DNA of 44,001 bases. It comes from Prevotella sp. (GTDB taxonomy: Bacteria > Bacteroidota > Bacteroidia > Bacteroidales > Bacteroidaceae). A program made the position numbers and the translations under genes. The notes beneath the pieces were generated by a model. It saw nothing but the letters and a program-made list of their open reading frames with translations, was not told the DNA's origin and made no database searches. Of the stretch, positions 39,801 through 44,001 are shown one piece after another (the stretch's first letter is position 1; each line of letters starts with the position of its first letter). The stretch is taken from contig JALFRV010000222.1 of the NCBI GenBank assembly GCA_022778905.1, positions 1-44,001 on the forward strand, written 5' to 3'.

Positions 39801-41150
39801 CGTCTGACAGAAGTCCGTTTCGTCGATCCGAATACAGGCATTGCTCTCAGTAACCTCAATGTACCCTATGGTAGTTCACTCTATCACAAGAACGGAGATA
39901 TCGTCAAGAAAGGCGAGCTTATAGCCAAGTGGGACCCGTTCAATGCGGTTATCGTCAGCGAATATGCCGGTACGCTGAAATTCAATCATGTCAAGGAAGG
40001 TGCTACCTACCGTGCCGAGACCGACGAGACTACGGGTCTCATCGAGCGTATCATCACCGACTCCAAGGACCGCACGCAAGTGCCGACCGTGGATATCATC
40101 GGCAAGAATGGTGAAGTCCTCGGTACTTACAACTTCCCTGTAGGTGGTCACATCTCGGTCGATGACGGTCAGACCATCTCAACAGGTGCTACGCTTGTCA
40201 AGATACCGCGTGCCGTGGGTGGTGCTGGTGATATCACCGGTGGTCTTCCACGTGTCACTGAGCTCTTCGAGGCCCGCAACCCCTCCAATCCTGCTGTCGT
40301 TTCCGAAATTGACGGTGAGGTGACCATGGGTAAGGTAAAGCGCGGCAACCGCGAGATCGTCGTCACATCCAAGACGGGTGATCAGCGCAAGTATCTCGTC
40401 AGCCTCAGCAAGCAGATCCTCGTGCAGGAACACGATGCGGTGCGAGCCGGTACGCCGCTTTCCGACGGTGTCATCACCCCCGACGACATCCTTGCCATCA
40501 AGGGTCCGACGGCCGTTCAGGAGTATATCGTCAATGAGGTTCAGGATGTCTATCGTCTGCAAGGCGTGAAGATCAACGACAAGCATTTCGAGATCATCGT
40601 GCGTCAGATGATGCGCAAGGTACAGATCAACGACCCGGGTGACACCGCATTCCTCGAGCAGGAATTGGTCGACAAACTTGACTTCGCTGATGAGAACGAC
40701 CGTATATGGGGCAAGAAAGTTGTTACTGATGCAGGCGACTCCGACAACATGAAGCCTGGTCAGATCGTGACTGTGCGCAGGCTCCGTGACGAGAACTCAA
40801 GCCTCAAGCGTCGTGATCTGCGGCCTGTTGTCGTGCGTGATGCCGTTGCGGCCACGTCTACCCAGGTGCTTCAGGGTATCACCCGGGCTGCTCTCGGTAC
40901 CAAGAGCTTCATGAGTGCGGCCTCCTTCCAGGAGACAACGAAGGTGCTCAACGAAGCTGCGATCCGCGGAAAGGTAGACCGTCTCGAAGGCATGAAGGAA
41001 AATGTGATCTGTGGTCACCTTATCCCTGCCGGTACCGGTATGCGTCAGTGGGAGAAACTGATCGTCGGTTCGAAGGAAGAGTACGACCGCATCGAGGCCA
41101 ACAAGAAGAATGTCCTCGACTTCGTAGAGCGTGGATCCGCAGAGGATTAA
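36828..41150 (+). CDS. rpoC: DNA-directed RNA polymerase subunit beta'
   Basis: [12 protein letters not shown] catalytic motif, zinc-binding [22 protein letters not shown]. Confidence 0.99.
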   Translation: MAFKKDIKVKNNFTKISIGLASPEEVLENSYGEVTKPETINYRTYKPERDGLFCERIFGPTKDYECACGKYKRIRYKGIVCDRCGVEVTEKKVRRERSGHIELVVPVAHIWYFRSLPNKIGYLLGMPTKKLDSVIYYEKYVVVRPGALEGAKDAEGLELNGSHKMDLLSEEEYMDILDNRLPEGNEYLPDEDPNKFVAKMGAEAIYALLLDIDLDGLSYELRDRANNDSSQQRKTEALKRLQVVEAFRSSKEMNRPEWMIMKIIPVIPPELRPLVPLDGGRFATSDLNDLYRRVIIRNNRLKRLMEIKAPEVILRNEKRMLQEAVDSLFDNSRKSSAVKSESNRPLKSLSDSLKGKAGRFRQNLLGKRVDYSARSVIVVGPELKMGECGLPKLMAAELYKPFIIRKLIERGIVKTVKSAKKIVDRREPVIWDILENVMKGHPVLLNRAPTLHRLGIQAFQPKLIEGKAIQLHPLACTAFNADFDGDQMAVHLPLSNEAVLEAQILMLQSHNILNPANGAPITVPSQDMVLGLYYITKVRPGAKGEGLTFYGPEEAIIANNEGRCDLHAQVKVLIDESAAGKPGKQLVETTVGRVIVNQIIPDEIGFFNGIISKKSLRGLIANVIKAVGMARACSFLDGIKNLGYHMSYVAGLSFNLDDIIVPEEKESIVNKGNKEVEEITNNYNMGFITDKERYNQVIDTWTHVNTNLKASVMKRMTEDDKGFNAVYMMLDSGARGSADQIAQLAGMRGLMAKPQKAGAEGAQIIENPILSNFKEGMSVLEYFIASHGARKGLADTAMKTADAGYLTRRLVDVSHDVIITEEDCGTLRGLECRALKNGDEVISTLYERILGRVSVHDVIHPTTGEILVYAGEEITEDKAQQIEDSPIEMVEIRSVLTCESKHGVCMKCYGRNLATARMVQLGEAVGVIAAQAIGEPGTQLTLRTFHAGGVAGNAAANASIVARNDSKLEFDELRTVPFEDEAGTACEMVVSRLTEVRFVDPNTGIALSNLNVPYGSSLYHKNGDIVKKGELIAKWDPFNAVIVSEYAGTLKFNHVKEGATYRAETDETTGLIERIITDSKDRTQVPTVDIIGKNGEVLGTYNFPVGGHISVDDGQTISTGATLVKIPRAVGGAGDITGGLPRVTELFEARNPSNPAVVSEIDGEVTMGKVKRGNREIVVTSKTGDQRKYLVSLSKQILVQEHDAVRAGTPLSDGVITPDDILAIKGPTAVQEYIVNEVQDVYRLQGVKINDKHFEIIVRQMMRKVQINDPGDTAFLEQELVDKLDFADENDRIWGKKVVTDAGDSDNMKPGQIVTVRRLRDENSSLKRRDLRPVVVRDAVAATSTQVLQGITRAALGTKSFMSAASFQETTKVLNEAAIRGKVDRLEGMKENVICGHLIPAGTGMRQWEKLIVGSKEEYDRIEANKKNVLDFVERGSAED

Positions 41151-41211
41151 GCCGCTTCTCTTTTCATAGGAAAGGGTCACTGACGATGCGTCAGATGACC
41201 AATCTCATAAC

Positions 41212-41250
41212 AAGGCTGTGCCGGAATGATTTCCGTGCACGGCCTTTTTT
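41212..41250 (+). terminator. Terminator downstream of rpoC
   Basis: AAGGCTGTGC...GCACGGCCTT stem (one G-U, inner CGGAA/TTCCG) then TTTTTT. Confidence 0.85.
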
Positions 41251-41408
41251 GATAGTCTGTTGTTCATCCTCCATCTGTCACCCGCCTGTTTCAATGCCGG
41301 GAAACATAGAATCTGTTGGAAAAAGGTGGGCATTCCTTTTGAGGAAAAGTATGTTTTGAGGGTGCAATATGATGTCTTGGCACATGGGCACAAAGTAGAC
41401 TTGACAAG

Positions 41409-41450
41409 TGCAGTGTTGTGATTTGCCCAAGTCACAGCACTGCATTTTTT
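41409..41450 (+). terminator. Second strong terminator downstream of rpoC
   Basis: TGCAGTGTTGTGA/TCACAGCACTGCA 13-bp stem (one G-U), 10-nt loop, TTTTTT. Confidence 0.85.
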
Positions 41451-41521
41451 GATGGTTAATTATGACTTTGGCTATGCCAGAAATGACTTTACTCGTTTAT
41501 GGTTATTGTTACCGGATCGGT

Positions 41522-41800
41522 TTACATCTTTTCATGTGCTTTCTGAAACGCTTTAAACTGTCCGGCAAAGTCAACGGCAGGTTTGGCGAAGCAGGCATAA
41601 GGTCTATCCTCACCGTATACCGACAGAACCTGAACATCAGGCCAAAGAGCGTCTTCGGCAGCATCAGCAGGCAGCCGCACAGACATTCATGTATGCAGGA
41701 TGCCGTCTTCAGGGTCTCCTGCTGACACTTCCCGCCGGATCTGTTGGCACAGCTCCAAAGGCGGGCGGTGGAAGATGGCGATAAGGAATGGTTGTCATAG
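41522..41800 (-). pseudogene. Possible decayed CDS fragment
   Basis: Minus frame reads PLELCQQIRREVSAGDPEDGILHT*MSVRLPADAAEDALWPDVQVLSVYGEDRPYACFAKPAVDFAGQFKAFQKAHEKM* with an internal stop; composition looks protein-like. Confidence 0.2.
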
Positions 41801-41853
41801 TATTAAGTTCCTTAAACTTCGTTATCAACAGAACAGTTATCCGGTCTTTAGTG

Positions 41854-41861
41854 TATCTTTG
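41854..41861 (+). promoter_or_regulatory. Putative -7 box (TATCTTTG) for the GH18/deacetylase gene
   Basis: Matches TAnnTTTG, 24 bp before the ATG at 41885. Confidence 0.5.
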
Positions 41862-41884
41862 CGCCGTCTTTAAAAATAGGTAAT

Positions 41885-44001
41885 ATGGATCGTCAGGTGT
41901 TCCAGACCGACAGCAGGTCCCGTTGGGTGCGGGTGAAGATCAGCATCGCGCTGATTCTGACACTTGTGTGTCTTTTCATTTCCGTCATGGTTGTTTCTTT
42001 CTTGATAGACAGGATTCCGAACATGCCCTTCAAAGAGGAGTACAGCAGCGTCATCATGGCGCGTAAGCCCTATATGAAATCGAATCGGCTCTCAAAGGAA
42101 TATAGTGGATTCCGCAAGTACTTCAATCGGGAACATAAGCTGCATAGCAACTACGCGAAATGGGATCAGGCCCGCAACCTGAAAATCCGCCGATACAATG
42201 GCAACACCGGACGTTATCTCACCGAATGGGACAGCCGACCAAGCGGCATACGCGCAGCTTTCTATGTCAGCTGGGATCCGATGTCCTTTGCATCCTTGAA
42301 AACTGCACTTGGGAGTTTGAACTTAGTGATTCCCGAGTGGTATTTCATCAATCCGGCAACTGCCAGCGTAGAGACGCATATTGACGCCAAAGGCTATCAG
42401 CTGTTGAAGCATTCGGGGATTCCGGTCATGCCCATGCTCAGCAACGCATGGCACGGCAGCTTCAATGCCAAAGGCATCGGGCGCATTCTGCATGACCGTG
42501 TCCTCCGTGCGCAACTTGTCAGCAGCATGCTCTCAGCGTGCATGAAACATGGTTTTGTAGGAATAAACATCGACATTGAGGACTTGGATGAGACTAACAA
42601 CGATGCTTTCACGGCTTTTGTCAAAGAACTCTCGTTGGCCTTTCATGACCATGGGCTGTTGGTCACCCAGGATATTGCGCCCGGCAATGAGGACTATGAC
42701 GTCAAGGAACTTGCCAAGTATAATGACTATCTGCTGCTGATGGCCTATGACGAGCACAATGTGCTCAGTGACGCAGGGCCGGTCTCTTCACAGCAGTGGA
42801 TCGACCGGACGGTCGGGCTAATAGCCGAACAGGTTCCGCCGGAGAAAGTCATCCTCGGATTGGCTGCCTACGGTTATGACTGGAATGAGAAAGCCGACAA
42901 CAATCAAAGCATCGGTTTCAACGATGCCATGTCGGTTGCGGATGACACGCACTCGCAGATTGATTTCGATGAGGACACCTATAGTCTCGGCTATGCCTAT
43001 AAGGATAATTCCGGTCAGTTGCATCAGGTCTTTTTCAATGATGCTGCCACCAACTTCAATACCATGCGCTTCGGTTCCGAGTACAGGCTTGCCGGCTTCG
43101 GTGTATGGCGGTTGGGCAGCGAGGACAGACGCCTGTGGAGCTTCTATAATAAGGATCTGACAAGGACGGGGGCGGCCCGTCTTCGTGTCGGCGACTTGGA
43201 AGTGCTCCACGGCAGCCGGTATGCCAATTATCTGGGCGAAGGGGAGGTGATGGATATCATCAATACGCCTCACGACGGCAATGCTCACATTGACATGGAC
43301 AACGAAAACCTGCTCATTGCCCGGGAGACCTATACGAAGATCCCCACGTCCTATGACTTGCGCAAATACGGATCATGTGGGAAGAAAGACCTCCTGCTCA
43401 CTTTTGACGACGGGCCCGACCGTCAATGGACACCTGCCATCCTGAAGACGCTGCGCCACTATGGCGTTCATGCCGCGTTCTTTATGGTTGGATTGCAAAT
43501 GGAACGCAATCTGCCGGTAGTCAGGGATGTCTTCGAGGAGGGACATCTGATTGGCAATCACACGTTCACCCATCGCAATGTGGCCACCAATACGCCCCAG
43601 CGGACCTATATGGAACTGAGGCTTACGCGCATGTTGATTGAAACCTGCACCGGCCACAGCACCATTCTCTTCCGTGCGCCTTATAATGCCGACAGCGATC
43701 CGTCAGGCAGCGAGGAGCTTATCCCGTTGGCCGAGGCACGCAAGCAGAACTTCATCAATGTCGGAGAAGCCGTAGATCCCAATGACTGGCAGCCCGGAGT
43801 CACGGCCGACGAGATATTCCGGCGTGTCGTGAAAAGCGTCGAACACGGCGAAGGACATATCATCCTCCTCCATGATGCGGGCGGTGATACGCGGAAAGCC
43901 ACGGTCGACGCGTTGCCGAGAATCATCTCCTACTTTCAGCAACATGGATATCGGTTCATCACGCTTGAGCAGTATCTCGGTGAGTCGAAAACAGACCTGA
44001 T
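41885..44001 (+). CDS. Membrane-anchored GH18-like domain fused to polysaccharide deacetylase (NodB/CE4), truncated at the window end
   Basis: Open from ATG 41885 to the window end; TM SIALILTLVCLFISVMVVSFLI; GH18-like GFVGINIDIEDLDE and LLLMAYDEHN; NodB LLLTFDDGPD and GNHTFTHRN. Confidence 0.9.
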   Translation, partial: MDRQVFQTDSRSRWVRVKISIALILTLVCLFISVMVVSFLIDRIPNMPFKEEYSSVIMARKPYMKSNRLSKEYSGFRKYFNREHKLHSNYAKWDQARNLKIRRYNGNTGRYLTEWDSRPSGIRAAFYVSWDPMSFASLKTALGSLNLVIPEWYFINPATASVETHIDAKGYQLLKHSGIPVMPMLSNAWHGSFNAKGIGRILHDRVLRAQLVSSMLSACMKHGFVGINIDIEDLDETNNDAFTAFVKELSLAFHDHGLLVTQDIAPGNEDYDVKELAKYNDYLLLMAYDEHNVLSDAGPVSSQQWIDRTVGLIAEQVPPEKVILGLAAYGYDWNEKADNNQSIGFNDAMSVADDTHSQIDFDEDTYSLGYAYKDNSGQLHQVFFNDAATNFNTMRFGSEYRLAGFGVWRLGSEDRRLWSFYNKDLTRTGAARLRVGDLEVLHGSRYANYLGEGEVMDIINTPHDGNAHIDMDNENLLIARETYTKIPTSYDLRKYGSCGKKDLLLTFDDGPDRQWTPAILKTLRHYGVHAAFFMVGLQMERNLPVVRDVFEEGHLIGNHTFTHRNVATNTPQRTYMELRLTRMLIETCTGHSTILFRAPYNADSDPSGSEELIPLAEARKQNFINVGEAVDPNDWQPGVTADEIFRRVVKSVEHGEGHIILLHDAGGDTRKATVDALPRIISYFQQHGYRFITLEQYLGESKTDL

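Noticed and set aside
41205-41435. 76-aa minus-strand ORF (MTWANHNTALVKSTLC...)
   Set aside because: Spans two terminators read backwards; most likely spurious.

Overview
The window is a 44 kb Bacteroidales chromosomal segment; the -33/-7 promoters (TTTG ... TAnnTTTG), SusC/SusD pair and gene order suggest a Prevotellaceae-like organism (inference). Left to right it contains: the 3' part of ppk1, then ppx/gppA, a TonB-dependent receptor and a beta-helix lipoprotein; a ~760 bp non-coding stretch with short phased repeat arrays; a DUF6078-like gene and a BamE/DUF4476-like gene; a compact alginate (polyuronate) utilisation locus made of a FadR/GntR regulator, SusC, SusD, an IPT/TIG surface lipoprotein, PL6, PL17, KdgF cupin, hexuronate MFS transporter, DEH-reductase-type SDR, PL38-like lyase and an esterase; a conserved translation/transcription block (rpsU, xerC-like, hpf, four tRNAs, tuf, tRNA-Trp, secE, nusG, rplKAJL, rpoBC); and a GH18 + polysaccharide deacetylase fusion that runs off the right edge and is missing from the ORF track. 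The most unusual signals are non-coding. Three intergenic arrays (7442-7529, 7685-7838, 26060-26138) have unrelated core sequences but the same 11/22/44-bp spacing. There is also a double palindromic operator overlapping the -33 box of the alginate susC promoter, and a LytTR-like 21-bp direct repeat abutting another promoter. Family names come from reading motifs by eye; no database search was run.
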